64,000 nt of DNA from Acuticoccus mangrovi. GTDB lineage: Bacteria; Pseudomonadota; Alphaproteobacteria; Rhizobiales; Amorphaceae. The DNA is taken from assembly GCF_016411865.1 (NCBI RefSeq), contig NZ_JAEKJA010000006.1, forward strand, positions 186,001 through 250,000. The letters run 5' to 3'. The translations under genes and the position numbers were made by a program. Below are positions 32,343-41,418 of this stretch, in pieces. The first letter of the stretch is position 1. Every line of letters starts with the position of its first letter. Under the pieces are notes generated by a model, which searched no databases, was not told the origin of the DNA, and saw only the letters and a list, made by a program, of their open reading frames with translations.

Positions 32343-32897
32343 CTATCGGCCGTCCTCGGCGGCGGCCGTCTCGAGCCAGGCGGCGAGCGATCGGCCGAAC
32401 CCGCGATAGGGGTAGAGGTCGAACGCCTCCGGGGCGCTCCGTCGCAGGACCACGCCCATGTGGTCGAGCGTAGTCCACGCCGTCGCGTCGACCGGAAAGG
32501 CGCTGTCGTGGAGATCCACGGCAACGCCCTTGGCGAGCACCCAAGCGGCCCGCGGCCCCGCCACGCTGACGCAGATGCGGCCGTGGGAGAGATCCGTCAC
32601 GGTGCCCGCGTCCTTCGGCACCGCGTCGTCGAGGGCGGCGAAGAGGGGGCGTTCGGATTCGACGAGCGCCCGGGCGGGTCCGGCATCCATCACCACGCCG
32701 CCCGCAAAGGGGGTGGCACGGGTCGGCGCGGGAAGCGGCGGCAGCGAGAGCGTCGCGAGCGCCGCGTTCACCATCTCCACCATGCCGGGAAAGGCCGCGA
32801 CCTGGACGAGGCTCGCGATGGGCCGCTCCGTCACCGCGATGCGCGGAGCGGGGCGGAAGGCGTGACCGTCGAGCGGGCGGGCCATGCGCTCAGACAT
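32343..32897 (-). CDS. soxG: Sarcosine oxidase gamma subunit
   Basis: A 184-residue SoxG, the smallest-but-one subunit of heterotetrameric sarcosine oxidase (SoxBDAG), which oxidatively demethylates sarcosine to glycine. Homology is visible in VTDLSHGRICVSVAGPRAAWVLAKG, the DLHDSAFPV segment and the C-terminal YPYRGFGRSLAAWLETAA. Its ATG 32897 overlaps the end of soxA by eight bases. Last gene of the soxB-D-A-G operon. Confidence 0.88.
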   Translation of the reverse strand: MSERMARPLDGHAFRPAPRIAVTERPIASLVQVAAFPGMVEMVNAALATLSLPPLPAPTRATPFAGGVVMDAGPARALVESERPLFAALDDAVPKDAGTVTDLSHGRICVSVAGPRAAWVLAKGVAVDLHDSAFPVDATAWTTLDHMGVVLRRSAPEAFDLYPYRGFGRSLAAWLETAAAEDGR

Positions 32898-35844
32898 GCA
32901 TCCGGCTCCCGTCCTTGTCGAAGAAGAGGGGGTCGGCCACGCGGACCGGCACCGCGTTGCCGCGCACGGGATCGGTGGCGAGAAGCTCCTCGCCGATGCG
33001 ATCCGGCCCGCCGCTGAGGAGGGCGAGGGCGATCTCCGCGCCGGCGAGCGCCGGGCTGTGGGTCGTCGAAGTCACATGCCCCTCCGACCGCCCCGAGGGG
33101 CCGACGAGATGAGCGCCCGAGCGGATCGGCTTGCCGTCGAGCGAGACGAGCCCCACGAACCGCTTGCGTGCCGGATCGCGAAGGGCCGGCCGCCGCATCA
33201 GAACCGATCCCACGAACGCCTTCTTCGCGGATGCCATCCGCTCCAGGCCGAGATCGTAGAGCGTGGTGCGACCGTCGAGTTCGGGCCCGGAGACGTGGCC
33301 TTTCTCGATGCGCAGCGTGCCGAGCGCCTCGACCCCGTAGGGGGCGATCTCGTGCACGGCACCCGCCGCCATGATCCGCTCCCATACGGCCGCGCCGTGG
33401 TGGGCGCCGCAATAGACCTCGTAGGCGAGCTCGCCGGAGAAGGAGAGGCGGGCGACGATCACCGGCACCTCGCCGATCGCCCCCTCCCGCACGGCCATGA
33501 ACGGGAAGGCCTCGTTGGCGAAGTCGATGCCGGCGACCGTCGCGGCGAGGGTCGTCCTCGCGAGCGGACCGGCGACGGCCATGCCCGCCCACTGCTCGGT
33601 GGTGGAGGTCACGTGCACCCTGAGGTCCGGCCAGGCCGTCGCGAGGAGCACTTCGAGGTGGGACAGAACCGCGGCGGCGTTGGCCGTGGTGGTCGTCATC
33701 AGAAAGCGCGTTTCGCCGAGGCGCCAGGTGGTGCCGTCGTCGAACACGACGCCGTCCTCGCGCAGCATCACCCCGTAGCGGGCGCGGCCGACGGGCAGCT
33801 TGGCGAAACCGTTGGCGTAGACGCGATCGAGGAGGGTGGCGGCGTCGGGCCCCGCCACCTCGATCTTGCCGAGCGAGGAGACGTCGACGATGCCGACGCC
33901 CGTGCGTACCGTGGCCGCCTCGCGGATATAGGCCTCGCGCACGCCTTCGCCGGGCCGCAGATAAGCGCGTGGCCGCAGCCAGGCGCCCGTCGCGACGAAC
34001 ACCGCGCCATGGGTGGCGTGCCAGTCGTGCATGGGCGTGAGGCGCGTGGGGCGGACGTGGGCGCCGGTCTCGGCGCCGGCGAGGGCCCCGAGCGCCACCG
34101 GCGTATAGGGCGGGCGGAAGCGCGTGGTGCCCACCGTCGGGATCGGCGCGCCGAGGTGCTCCGCCATGATGGCGAGGCCGTTGACGTTGGACGTCTTGCC
34201 CTGGTCCGTCGCCATGCCGAGGGTGGTGTAGCGCTTCAGGTGCTCCACCGCCTGGAAGCCCTCGTCGTGGGCGAGGGCGATGTCGGCGGACGTGACGTCG
34301 TGCTCGAGGTCCACGAAGGCCTTCTTGCCGGCGACGTGGAAGGGGGCGGCGGGGGCGGTCGCGGTCAGCGCCGCGTCGTCGGCCGCAGCGAGGGCGGGGC
34401 GGGCGAGGGGAGCCACGGTGCGGCCCAAGGCGGCGGCCGCGGCCTCGCCCGCCGCGGCGCCCGTCTCCAGCGCGTCGGTGGTGGCGTAGCGGCCGGTGAC
34501 GGCGCCGGCCGCAGTCCAGCCTTCCGGCAGCGGGCCGGGGCGGAAGGCGGCGAGCGCGTCGTCCCACTGCGGCCGGGCGCCGGCCTGCGAGGCGAGATGG
34601 AGCGTCGGCGTGTAGCCGCCGGAGACGAGCAGGGCGTCGACCGCGATCGACCCCCCGTCGGCGCCGGCGACGGTAAGGCCGGCGAGTCCCTTGCGCCCTC
34701 GCGTCGCGCCGACGTGATGGCCGGCGAAGAGGCGAGCGCCGGCCGCCTCGGCGAGGCTTGCGGCGGCGGCGGGCACGGCCGGCCGCGCGTCCACCACCGC
34801 GGCGACGTCGATGCCCGCGGCGGCGAGGTCGCGCACCGTGCGGTAGGCACCGTCGTGGGCGGCGAACACCGCGACGCGACGGCCGACGGCGACGCCGTAG
34901 CGGTTGGCGTAGGCGCGGGCGGCGTCGGCGAGCATCACGCCCGGCCGATCGTTGCCGGGAAACACGATCGGCCGCTCGATCGCACCGGTCGCGAGCACCA
35001 CGTGCCTCGCCCGGATCTGCCAGTGGCGCTGACGGGGCAGGCCGTGCGGATCGCCCGGATGGTCGACGACGCGCTCCACCGCGCCGAAGCGCCCGTCATA
35101 GTGGCCGTAGACGGTGGTGCGGGGGAGGACGACGGCGCCGCCGTCGGTGAGGCGGGCGGCGGTGGCGGCGGCGAAATCCGGGGCGGGCACGCCGTCCACC
35201 TCCGAGAGGTCGTGGAGGAGGGCGCCGCCCGGCCGCTCGCGCTCGTCGGCGAGGATCACCCGTGCGCCGGCGGCGAGCGCTGCGGTCGCCGCCATCAGGC
35301 CAGCGGGGCCGGCGCCGATCACGAGCACGTCGCAGGTGGCGTTCATCGTCTCGTAGCGGTCGGGATCGGGGGTGGTCGCGGCACGGCCCATGCCGGCCGC
35401 CCGGCGGATCACCGGCTCGAAGAGGCGCGTCCAGGTGCCCCGCGGCCCACCGATGAAGGTCTTGTAGTAGAAGCCCGCCGAGATCAGCGGGCCCGCGAGG
35501 CCGTTGATCGCGCCGACGTCGAAGCCGAGCGAGGGCCAGGCATTCTGTCCGTCGGCGACGAGCCCCTCCACGAGCGGCACCATCGGCGCCTTGGCGTTGG
35601 GCTCGTGCCGGCCGCCTTCGCCGAGCGAGACGAGGGCTCCCGCCTCCTCCGGTCCCGCCGCCGTCACGCCGCGGGGGCGGTGATATTTGAACGAGCGCCC
35701 CACCACGCCGACGCCGTTAGCGATGAGCGCGGAAGCGAGGGTGTCGCCCGCGAGCCCGCCATAGGGGCGGCCGGCGAAGGTGAAGCCGAGGCGGCGCGTC
35801 CGGTCGATGCCGCTGCCGCCCGTTGCGAGGCGATAGCCCGTCAT
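32890..35844 (-). CDS. soxA: Sarcosine oxidase alpha subunit
   Basis: A 984-residue SoxA. Domain order is an N-terminal 2Fe-2S-like ferredoxin fold (LGFTFAGRPYGGLAGDTLAS), a FAD/NAD-binding module (DVLVIGAGPAGLMAATAAL near residue 170, DERERPGG, HVVLATGAIERPIVFPGN) and a C-terminal GcvT-like folate-binding half (VGIVDVSSLGKIEVAGPDA, GRARYGVMLREDGVVFDDG, GHVTSTTHSPALAGAEIALA). It binds NAD and carries the tetrahydrofolate site that traps formaldehyde as methylene-THF. ATG 35844 overlaps the soxD stop as ATGA. No folate-recycling gene (glyA, purU, folD) follows, unlike many sox operons. Confidence 0.93.
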   Translation of the reverse strand: MTGYRLATGGSGIDRTRRLGFTFAGRPYGGLAGDTLASALIANGVGVVGRSFKYHRPRGVTAAGPEEAGALVSLGEGGRHEPNAKAPMVPLVEGLVADGQNAWPSLGFDVGAINGLAGPLISAGFYYKTFIGGPRGTWTRLFEPVIRRAAGMGRAATTPDPDRYETMNATCDVLVIGAGPAGLMAATAALAAGARVILADERERPGGALLHDLSEVDGVPAPDFAAATAARLTDGGAVVLPRTTVYGHYDGRFGAVERVVDHPGDPHGLPRQRHWQIRARHVVLATGAIERPIVFPGNDRPGVMLADAARAYANRYGVAVGRRVAVFAAHDGAYRTVRDLAAAGIDVAAVVDARPAVPAAAASLAEAAGARLFAGHHVGATRGRKGLAGLTVAGADGGSIAVDALLVSGGYTPTLHLASQAGARPQWDDALAAFRPGPLPEGWTAAGAVTGRYATTDALETGAAAGEAAAAALGRTVAPLARPALAAADDAALTATAPAAPFHVAGKKAFVDLEHDVTSADIALAHDEGFQAVEHLKRYTTLGMATDQGKTSNVNGLAIMAEHLGAPIPTVGTTRFRPPYTPVALGALAGAETGAHVRPTRLTPMHDWHATHGAVFVATGAWLRPRAYLRPGEGVREAYIREAATVRTGVGIVDVSSLGKIEVAGPDAATLLDRVYANGFAKLPVGRARYGVMLREDGVVFDDGTTWRLGETRFLMTTTTANAAAVLSHLEVLLATAWPDLRVHVTSTTEQWAGMAVAGPLARTTLAATVAGIDFANEAFPFMAVREGAIGEVPVIVARLSFSGELAYEVYCGAHHGAAVWERIMAAGAVHEIAPYGVEALGTLRIEKGHVSGPELDGRTTLYDLGLERMASAKKAFVGSVLMRRPALRDPARKRFVGLVSLDGKPIRSGAHLVGPSGRSEGHVTSTTHSPALAGAEIALALLSGGPDRIGEELLATDPVRGNAVPVRVADPLFFDKDGSRMHV

Positions 35845-36119
35845 TCGCCGGCCCCTGCCGCGGTGGCGGCGTGCGGGCCGACGATCTCGCACCCCTCCAC
35901 CTCGTGGGTGAGGGTGTTGCGGGTGACGGCGAGGACCGCGCGGCAGCCCGTGTGCTGCCAATATTCCCGGTGCCGCCCCATCGGATTGCGGCGGGCGAAG
36001 ACGTAGCGCGTCCACACCGCCTCGGGTGCGTCGAGGGCGGGCGGGGTGCGCTCGGCGTCGCCGATATAGGTGAACTCGTCGCTCTCGCGCGGGCCGCAGT
36101 GGGGGCAGGGAATGAGCAT
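35841..36119 (-). CDS. soxD: Sarcosine oxidase delta subunit
   Basis: A 92-residue SoxD. The N-terminus LIPCPHCGPRESDEFTYIGD provides the Cx2C zinc ligands, and HTGCRAVLAVTRNT supplies the remaining His/Cys ligands. YVFARRNPMGRHREYWQH is strongly conserved in the family. It starts five bases after soxB and its TGA overlaps the soxA ATG. Confidence 0.93.
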   Translation of the reverse strand: MLIPCPHCGPRESDEFTYIGDAERTPPALDAPEAVWTRYVFARRNPMGRHREYWQHTGCRAVLAVTRNTLTHEVEGCEIVGPHAATAAGAGE

Positions 36120-36124
36120 GGGCC

Positions 36125-37381
36125 TCAGTGGTGCTGCGGAACGGGGCCGGCGCCGCGCTCGTCGAGGACGAGGCCGCGCTCGAAGCGGTCGAGGGTGAAG
36201 GCGGCGTTCTCCGGGTGTGGCTCGTCGCGGGCGATGGTGTGGGCGAAGCAGAAGCCCGAGGCGGGCGTCGCCTTGAAGCCGCCGTAGCACCAGCCCGCAT
36301 TGAGATAGAGGCCCGGCAGCGGCCCCTTGGTGATGATCGGCGAGCCGTCCATCGACATGTCCATGATGCCGCCCCAGTTGCGCAGCACGCGCACGCGCTT
36401 GAGGTTGGGGAACATCGTGACGGCGAGGCTCGCGACGTCGCGCACCACGGCGAGACCGCCACGCTGGGCGTAGGAGTTGTAGCCGTCGATGTCGCCGCCG
36501 AACACGAGCCCGCCCTTGTCGGACTGCGAGATGTAGAGGTGCCCCGCGCCGAACGTCACCACGGTGTGGATGATCGGCTTCAGCGGCTCCGACACGAAGG
36601 CCTGCAGCACGTGGCTTTCGATCGGGAGGTCCTCCACCCCGGCAAGACGCATCACCTCGCTGGTGGACCCGGCGACGGCGAGGCCCACCTTCGCGGCGCG
36701 GATCTCGCCGCGGGGGGTGACGACGCCGACGATCCGCTCGCCCTCGCGCAGGAAGCCGGTCACGGGAGCGTTCTCGATGATGTCGACGCCGAGCGCATCG
36801 GCGGCGCGGGCGTAGCCCCAGGCGACGGCGTCGTGGCGGGCGGTGCCGCCACGGGGCTGGAGGAGGCCGCCCACGATCGGAAAGCGTGCGGCGGGGCTCA
36901 TGTCGAGATGGGGCACGAAGTCGCCCACGGCATCGCGGTCGAGGAGCTCGGCGTCGATGCCTTCGAGGCGCATCGCGTTGCCGCGGCGGGCGAAGCCGTC
37001 GAGCTGGGAGGGGGTGTGCGCAAGGTTCAACACACCGCGCTGGGAGAACATGACGTTGTAGTTGAGGTCCTTCGACAGGCCCTCCCACAGCTTCATGCCG
37101 AGCTCGTAGAAACGGCTATTCTCCGGCAGCAGATAGTTGGAGCGCACGATGGTGGTGTTGCGTCCCACGTTGCCGCCGCCGATCCACCCCTTCTCGACCA
37201 CCGCCACGTTGGTGAGGCCATGCTCCCTGGCGAGGTAGTAGGCGGTGGCGAGGCCATGGCCGCCGCCGCCCACGATGATGGCATCGTAGGCCGGCTTGGG
37301 AACGGCCGCACGCCACTGGCGCGGCCAGTTTCGATTGGCGCCGAGAGCGCCCTTCAAGAGGGCGAGGGCGGAGTATTTCAT
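36125..37381 (-). CDS. soxB: Sarcosine oxidase beta subunit
   Basis: A 418-residue SoxB, the DAO-type flavoprotein subunit that carries non-covalent FAD and covalent FMN and holds the sarcosine site. The dinucleotide motif is YDAIIVGGGGHGLATAYYLA. The histidine that bears FMN is expected in GGTARHDAVAWGYARAA near residue 180. LYLNAGWCYGGFKATPASG is the conserved C-terminal flavin segment. Length is typical. First gene of soxB-D-A-G; no dedicated regulator is adjacent. The 273-base gap upstream (37382-37654) shows no gene or clear operator. Confidence 0.94.
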   Translation of the reverse strand: MKYSALALLKGALGANRNWPRQWRAAVPKPAYDAIIVGGGGHGLATAYYLAREHGLTNVAVVEKGWIGGGNVGRNTTIVRSNYLLPENSRFYELGMKLWEGLSKDLNYNVMFSQRGVLNLAHTPSQLDGFARRGNAMRLEGIDAELLDRDAVGDFVPHLDMSPAARFPIVGGLLQPRGGTARHDAVAWGYARAADALGVDIIENAPVTGFLREGERIVGVVTPRGEIRAAKVGLAVAGSTSEVMRLAGVEDLPIESHVLQAFVSEPLKPIIHTVVTFGAGHLYISQSDKGGLVFGGDIDGYNSYAQRGGLAVVRDVASLAVTMFPNLKRVRVLRNWGGIMDMSMDGSPIITKGPLPGLYLNAGWCYGGFKATPASGFCFAHTIARDEPHPENAAFTLDRFERGLVLDERGAGPVPQHH

Positions 37382-37654
37382 CGATCACGGTCTCGCATTG
37401 GGGCGACCGTAGCCGGCCGTCCGGGCGGCGTCACCCACCATCGGCAAAGACGTTGGCCGCCATTGGTCGCGCCGATGCCGGGCGGTCGGCGCTGCCGCAA
37501 TATGTGCCGGTGCGGCGGTCTCGTGCATGGCTGCCTTCTGCCGCACGTCGGTTTGCATTGATGCAGGTTCGCCCTAAGAAAGTCCCAAATTGAATCAATC
37601 TAATGTGGGCGGCACCGGTCGGTGGCGGCGATGGCGAATCAACGAGGAGGAACT

Positions 37655-39286
37655 ATGGCCCAGGGCCCCTTTGTGTCACAGCCTGAGATGGGGTCTTTGG
37701 GACTGATGGTCGCGCCGAAGCGGGCTGCATCCGCGGGTGGTCTGCGCCAGATCAGGATGGATCTGCTCGTGATGACGATCATCGGCATCGCGGCGTGGAT
37801 CATCGCCATGGGCGTCGACGCCTTCGATTATTTCTACACCTACTCCCGGGCTCACGAGGACTGGGAGCTCGACGAGATCGCTATGGGCGTGCTCATCTTC
37901 TTCCTCATGGGCACCGTCTACATGGTCCGCCACAGCCTCATGCTGAGGCGGGAGATGGAGCGGCGCCTGAGCGTCGAAGCGTCGGCCTCCTGGGCCGCCT
38001 ACCACGACGCGCTGACGAGGCTGCCCAACCGGCACTTCCTCCAACATTTCGTGGCCGACGCCGATCGCGAGGTCGGGCGGGGCGCCACCGCCTCGCACGG
38101 CGTGTTCGTCATGGACCTCGACGGCTTCAAGAAGGTCAACGACCTCCTGGGACACGCCTGCGGCGACGCGCTCCTGATCGCCGTCGCGGATCGGCTGCGC
38201 GAGCTGTTGCCGAGCGCCGTCATCGTGCGCATGGGCGGCGACGAGTTCATCGTCATCGTCGACACCGCCGAGGTGAAGGACCCCTTGGCCGCCGCCCACA
38301 AGATCGTCGCCCGGATGGCCGATCCGTTCACCGTGTCGACGATGCGGGCGCAGATCGGCTGCTGCGTCGGGGTCGCATGCACGCCGGGCGACAGCGAGCG
38401 TCTCGCCGATGCGCTGCACTATGCCGACGTCGCCCTTGGCGAGGCGAAGCGCAACGGGCGCAACAACGTGGTGGAATTCACGCCGGCGATGTCGGCCCGG
38501 CTCGAGGAGCGGGCCGACATCGAGGCCGATCTGCGCAAGAGCATCGAGCGGCGGGCCGTCGACCTTCACTTCCAGCCTCTCTTCGATCTGAAGAGCCAGA
38601 CCCTGCGCGGCTTCGAGGCGTTCGCCCGCTGGCGCCGACCCAATGGCGAGTGCGTGCCGGCCGCCACCCTCATCGAGGTGGCGGAGAGCATCGGTCTCAT
38701 CGTGGACCTCTCCGACCTTCTGCTGCGGCAGGCCTGCAAGGCGGCGCTGCTGTGGCCGGAAGAGCTGACGCTCTCGTTCAACGTCTCGCGCGCCCAGCTC
38801 GTCGACAAGATGATGGCCGCGCGCGTTCTGAAGGTGCTGCAGGACACCGGCCTCAGTCCGGAGCGGTTGCAGCTCGACGTGTCCGAGCAGGCGCTGAAGG
38901 GCGGGGTGAGCGAGGCCATCCTGTCCTCCATCGAGGAACTGCGCCGCGCGGGCGTGCGTGTCGCCCTCGACGATTTCGGCACCGGCTTCTCGAACCTCAC
39001 GAGCCTCTGCCGGTACGGCCTCGACGCGATCAAGATCGACCACAGCTTCTTTGCAACTCGCGGCCGCCGCAGCGGCGATCGCAGCGTGGTGGAGGCGGTG
39101 GTGCGGCTCGGCCAGGGCTTCGGCCTCGCCGTCACCGCCGAGGGGATCGAGACCGAGGCGCAGCTCGAGTGGCTCGCCAAGCTCGGCTGCGAATACGGCC
39201 AGGGCTATCTCCTCAGCCGCCCGATGCCGCAGCAGAACATCCCCGCCTTCCTCAAGGCCTACACGGACCCATCGGGGCTCCGCTAG
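37655..39286 (+). CDS. Membrane-bound GGDEF-EAL protein (cyclic-di-GMP turnover)
   Basis: A 543-residue bifunctional-type protein with two N-terminal membrane helices (LLVMTIIGIAAWIIAMGV, IAMGVLIFFLMGTVYMV), a GGDEF domain (about 125-285) and an EAL domain (about 300-540). The cyclase motif MGGDEF is intact; the RxxD inhibitory site five residues before it is absent (LPSA). In the EAL domain the first motif reads GFEAFARW, keeping the metal-binding Glu but with Phe for Leu. The usual ExTE reads DVSE, while DDFGTG, IKID, AEGIE and QGYLLSRP are present, so phosphodiesterase activity is possible but uncertain. No PAS or other sensor domain is present. ATG 37655 has GGAGGA six bases upstream. Monocistronic, convergent with the kduD-like gene. 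Confidence 0.9.
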   Translation: MAQGPFVSQPEMGSLGLMVAPKRAASAGGLRQIRMDLLVMTIIGIAAWIIAMGVDAFDYFYTYSRAHEDWELDEIAMGVLIFFLMGTVYMVRHSLMLRREMERRLSVEASASWAAYHDALTRLPNRHFLQHFVADADREVGRGATASHGVFVMDLDGFKKVNDLLGHACGDALLIAVADRLRELLPSAVIVRMGGDEFIVIVDTAEVKDPLAAAHKIVARMADPFTVSTMRAQIGCCVGVACTPGDSERLADALHYADVALGEAKRNGRNNVVEFTPAMSARLEERADIEADLRKSIERRAVDLHFQPLFDLKSQTLRGFEAFARWRRPNGECVPAATLIEVAESIGLIVDLSDLLLRQACKAALLWPEELTLSFNVSRAQLVDKMMAARVLKVLQDTGLSPERLQLDVSEQALKGGVSEAILSSIEELRRAGVRVALDDFGTGFSNLTSLCRYGLDAIKIDHSFFATRGRRSGDRSVVEAVVRLGQGFGLAVTAEGIETEAQLEWLAKLGCEYGQGYLLSRPMPQQNIPAFLKAYTDPSGLR

Positions 39287-39380
39287 CGCGCACGCCGGCC
39301 AAGCGCGTACGGCTCGCCGCGCGCAATGGGCGGCAAAGCGAAGAGCTGAGACGAACCGGGTTTCGGCGAACGGGCTCGGG

Positions 39381-40145
39381 CTAGCGACCCATCCACCCGC
39401 CGTCGACCGGCAGGACCGCGCCGTGCACGAAGGCGGCGAGGGGAGAGGCGAGGAAGAGGACCGGGCCGGCGATGTCCTGCGGCGCGCCCCACCGGCCGGC
39501 GGGGACGCGGGCCATCAGCTCGCGCGAACGCCCCGGATCGTCCTGCAGGGCTTGGGTGTTGTCCGTCGCGACGTAGCCTGGCGCGACGGCGTTGACGTTG
39601 ACGCCCTTGCCCGCCCACTCGTTGGCGAACGCCTTGGTGATCTGGGCGAGGCCGCCCTTCGCCGCCGCATATCCGGGAACGTTGATGCCGCCCTGGAAGG
39701 AGAGCAGCGAGGCGATGAAGATCACCTTCCCCCCGCCGCGGGCGATCATCCCGCCGCCGATGCGCTGGGTGACCAGGAAGGGGGCCGAAAGGTTCACCTC
39801 GAGCACCAGATCCCAGTCGGCCATCGGATGCTCTGCCGCGGGGGCGCGGCGGATGAGGCCGGCGTTGTTCACCAGAATGTCCACCGGCGGGCTCTCCGCC
39901 TCGAGCCGGTCGAGGAAGGCGAGGGTGGCGGCCCGGTCGGAGAAGTCGCAGCGATAGGGGGTGAAGCGCCGTCCGGCGCGGCCCACGGCCTCGGCGACGT
40001 CGCCGCCGTCGAGCGGCTGGGCGGCCGAGGCGCCGATGATGTCGGCGCCCGCCGCCGCGAGGGCCTGCGCGATGGCGGTGCCGATGCCCCGGTTCGCCCC
40101 GGTCACAAGGGCGGTCTTGCCGGACAGGTCGATGTCGGTGGCCAT
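39381..40145 (-). CDS. SDR oxidoreductase, KduD-like (2-dehydro-3-deoxygluconate 5-dehydrogenase type)
   Basis: A 254-residue SDR close in pattern to KduD. Seen are TALVTGANRGIGTAIAQAL, ILVNNAGLIRRAPA, the catalytic Ser in IASLLSFQGG and Y/K in GYAAAKGG. The KduD-type C-terminal half is visible in NEWAGKGVNVNAVAPGYVAT, VPAGRWGAPQDIAGPVLFLA and HGAVLPVDGGWMGR. KduD interconverts 2,5-diketo-3-deoxygluconate and 2-keto-3-deoxygluconate in uronate breakdown. ATG 40145 is used; the SD is poor (GGAGAC, 13 bases away) and a GTG at 40172 is possible. It follows the NMT1-type binding protein on the same transcript, behind a strong hairpin. Confidence 0.82.
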   Translation of the reverse strand: MATDIDLSGKTALVTGANRGIGTAIAQALAAAGADIIGASAAQPLDGGDVAEAVGRAGRRFTPYRCDFSDRAATLAFLDRLEAESPPVDILVNNAGLIRRAPAAEHPMADWDLVLEVNLSAPFLVTQRIGGGMIARGGGKVIFIASLLSFQGGINVPGYAAAKGGLAQITKAFANEWAGKGVNVNAVAPGYVATDNTQALQDDPGRSRELMARVPAGRWGAPQDIAGPVLFLASPLAAFVHGAVLPVDGGWMGR

Positions 40146-40171
40146 GGGTGAGCCGTCTCCAGCGCTCGGCA

Positions 40172-40194
40172 CGGGCCGGTGCGCGACCGGCCCG
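40172..40194 (-). other. Intercistronic hairpin after the binding-protein gene
   Basis: A perfect 9-bp stem, CGGGCCGGT/ACCGGCCCG, with a 5-base loop lies between the binding-protein stop and the kduD-like start. There is no T-run, so it probably stabilises the upstream message or attenuates readthrough rather than terminating. Confidence 0.6.
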
Positions 40195-40238
40195 CTCGCG
40201 GATGGGAGAGGCCGCTCGGCGCGGCGACCTCGGGGGTG

Positions 40239-41234
40239 TCAGTCGGTCGGAACCGTGATCGAGGTGTCGATATACTGGTTCGTCACCACGTCCATGATGT
40301 CGAACGGCTTCTCGATGTCAAAGTAGGTCTCGGTCAGCTCGTAGTCCGACTTCAGCCGATCCTCGTCGAAGTAGCCGAGGCCCTTGGTGGTGGACGTCTC
40401 GTCGGTCATCAGCTCCACCACGAGAGCCCAGTTCTGCAGCTCGTTGTCCTTGGTGAGGCCGCTGTTGGCGGACACCAGAGCGTCGATGCAGGGGTCGGGA
40501 TTGTCGACGCAGAAGGCGAACGCCTTCTGCGTGACGTGGACGAAATTCTCTACCGCCTCCGGGTGCGCCGCCGCGAATTCGGCGTTGACGAGGATGGAGT
40601 TGGAGTAGGGATTGATGCCGTAGTCCTTCCAGGCGAAGAAGCCCATGTCCTCGCCCAGCTCGCGCTGGAAGATGTGGTGGATGTTGTAGAAGGACGAGGT
40701 CACGTCGATCGCGCCCGACTTGAGGCCCGCGAGCTTGGCGTTGGGCTGGACGTTCACCCAGGTCACGGCATCGGCGTCGAGCCCCACCGCCTTGGCGAGC
40801 GCCGGCCACATGGCGCGCGCCGCGTCCCACGGCGGGTTGCCGATCTTCTTGCCGGCGAAGTCCTTCACGTCCTTGATGCCGGAGGATTTCAGCCAGTACA
40901 TGCCGAAGGGCGAGTTGGCGTAGATGTTCATCACCGCCACGAAGTCGGCGCCCTTGCCCTTGGCGACGAGCGCGGTGCCGAGATCGGCGAGCCCCATGTC
41001 GGACTGGCCGACGCCCACCTTCTGCGCCGACATCGAGGAGCCCTTGCCCTGCTCGATGTCGAGGTCGATGCCGGCGTCCGCGTACCAGCCTTCCTGCTTG
41101 GCGTAGTAGTAGGGCGCATGGTCGCCACCGGCGATCCAGTTCAGCACGAGGTCGATCTCCACCTCGTCGGCGAAGGCTGCGGCAGGCGCCATCGCAAACA
41201 CGGCCGCCCCAAGGGCGACGACGGTCTTTCGCAT
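40239..41234 (-). CDS. ABC transporter substrate-binding protein, NMT1/THI5-like
   Basis: A 331-residue periplasmic binding protein with a signal peptide (RKTVVALGAAVFAMAPAAAFA, cut before DEVEIDL). The NMT1/THI5-like core is visible in LVLNWIAGGDHAPYYYAKQE, GIDLDIEQGKGSSMSAQKVG, DMGLADLGTALVA and GKKIGNPPWDAARAMWPALA. This class binds pyrimidine-like, sulfonate or related small molecules. ATG 41234 is preceded by GGAGGAAAAACG; an upstream in-frame start lacks an SD. It is divergent from the aldolase/ATPase operon and shares with it the gap holding the GTAAC/GTTAC inverted repeat. Its ATPase is probably 42477-43268. No permease lies nearby; the truncated permease at 1-332 is of the right class. 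Confidence 0.87.
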   Translation of the reverse strand: MRKTVVALGAAVFAMAPAAAFADEVEIDLVLNWIAGGDHAPYYYAKQEGWYADAGIDLDIEQGKGSSMSAQKVGVGQSDMGLADLGTALVAKGKGADFVAVMNIYANSPFGMYWLKSSGIKDVKDFAGKKIGNPPWDAARAMWPALAKAVGLDADAVTWVNVQPNAKLAGLKSGAIDVTSSFYNIHHIFQRELGEDMGFFAWKDYGINPYSNSILVNAEFAAAHPEAVENFVHVTQKAFAFCVDNPDPCIDALVSANSGLTKDNELQNWALVVELMTDETSTTKGLGYFDEDRLKSDYELTETYFDIEKPFDIMDVVTNQYIDTSITVPTD

Positions 41235-41298
41235 CGTTTTTCCTCCCGTCTCGTTTCGCCGCCGGTGCCGATTGACGGCGCCGGCGACATCGGACAAA

Positions 41299-41314
41299 GT
41301 AACTTTATGGTTAC
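41299..41314. promoter_or_regulatory. Inverted repeat GTAAC-N6-GTTAC, putative TetR operator
   Basis: It lies in the divergent region 41235-41418. The half-sites GTAAC/GTTAC equal the outer arms of the palindrome at 1077-1096, and both are followed by ACAAAA-like sequence, but the arm spacing here is 6 rather than 10. On the minus strand a TTGACA (41341-41346 complement) stands 27 bases before it, so the repeat would overlap the transcription start for the binding-protein gene. Regulation by the TetR protein at 316-978 is a hypothesis. Confidence 0.5.
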
Positions 41315-41418
41315 AAAAGGTTGCGTCGAGTGACCCTGACTGTCAACGACAAAGAAGGTCCCTCCAGGGACACCGTTGGGAGAGACGTGCATCGGAACGG
41401 GCGGCGGGGCGATCGAGA

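Noticed and set aside
32890-36462. A 1190-residue soxA with a 206-residue N-terminal extension
   Set aside because: The extension shadows soxD and soxB in another frame; the ATGA overlap at 35841-35844 fixes the start.
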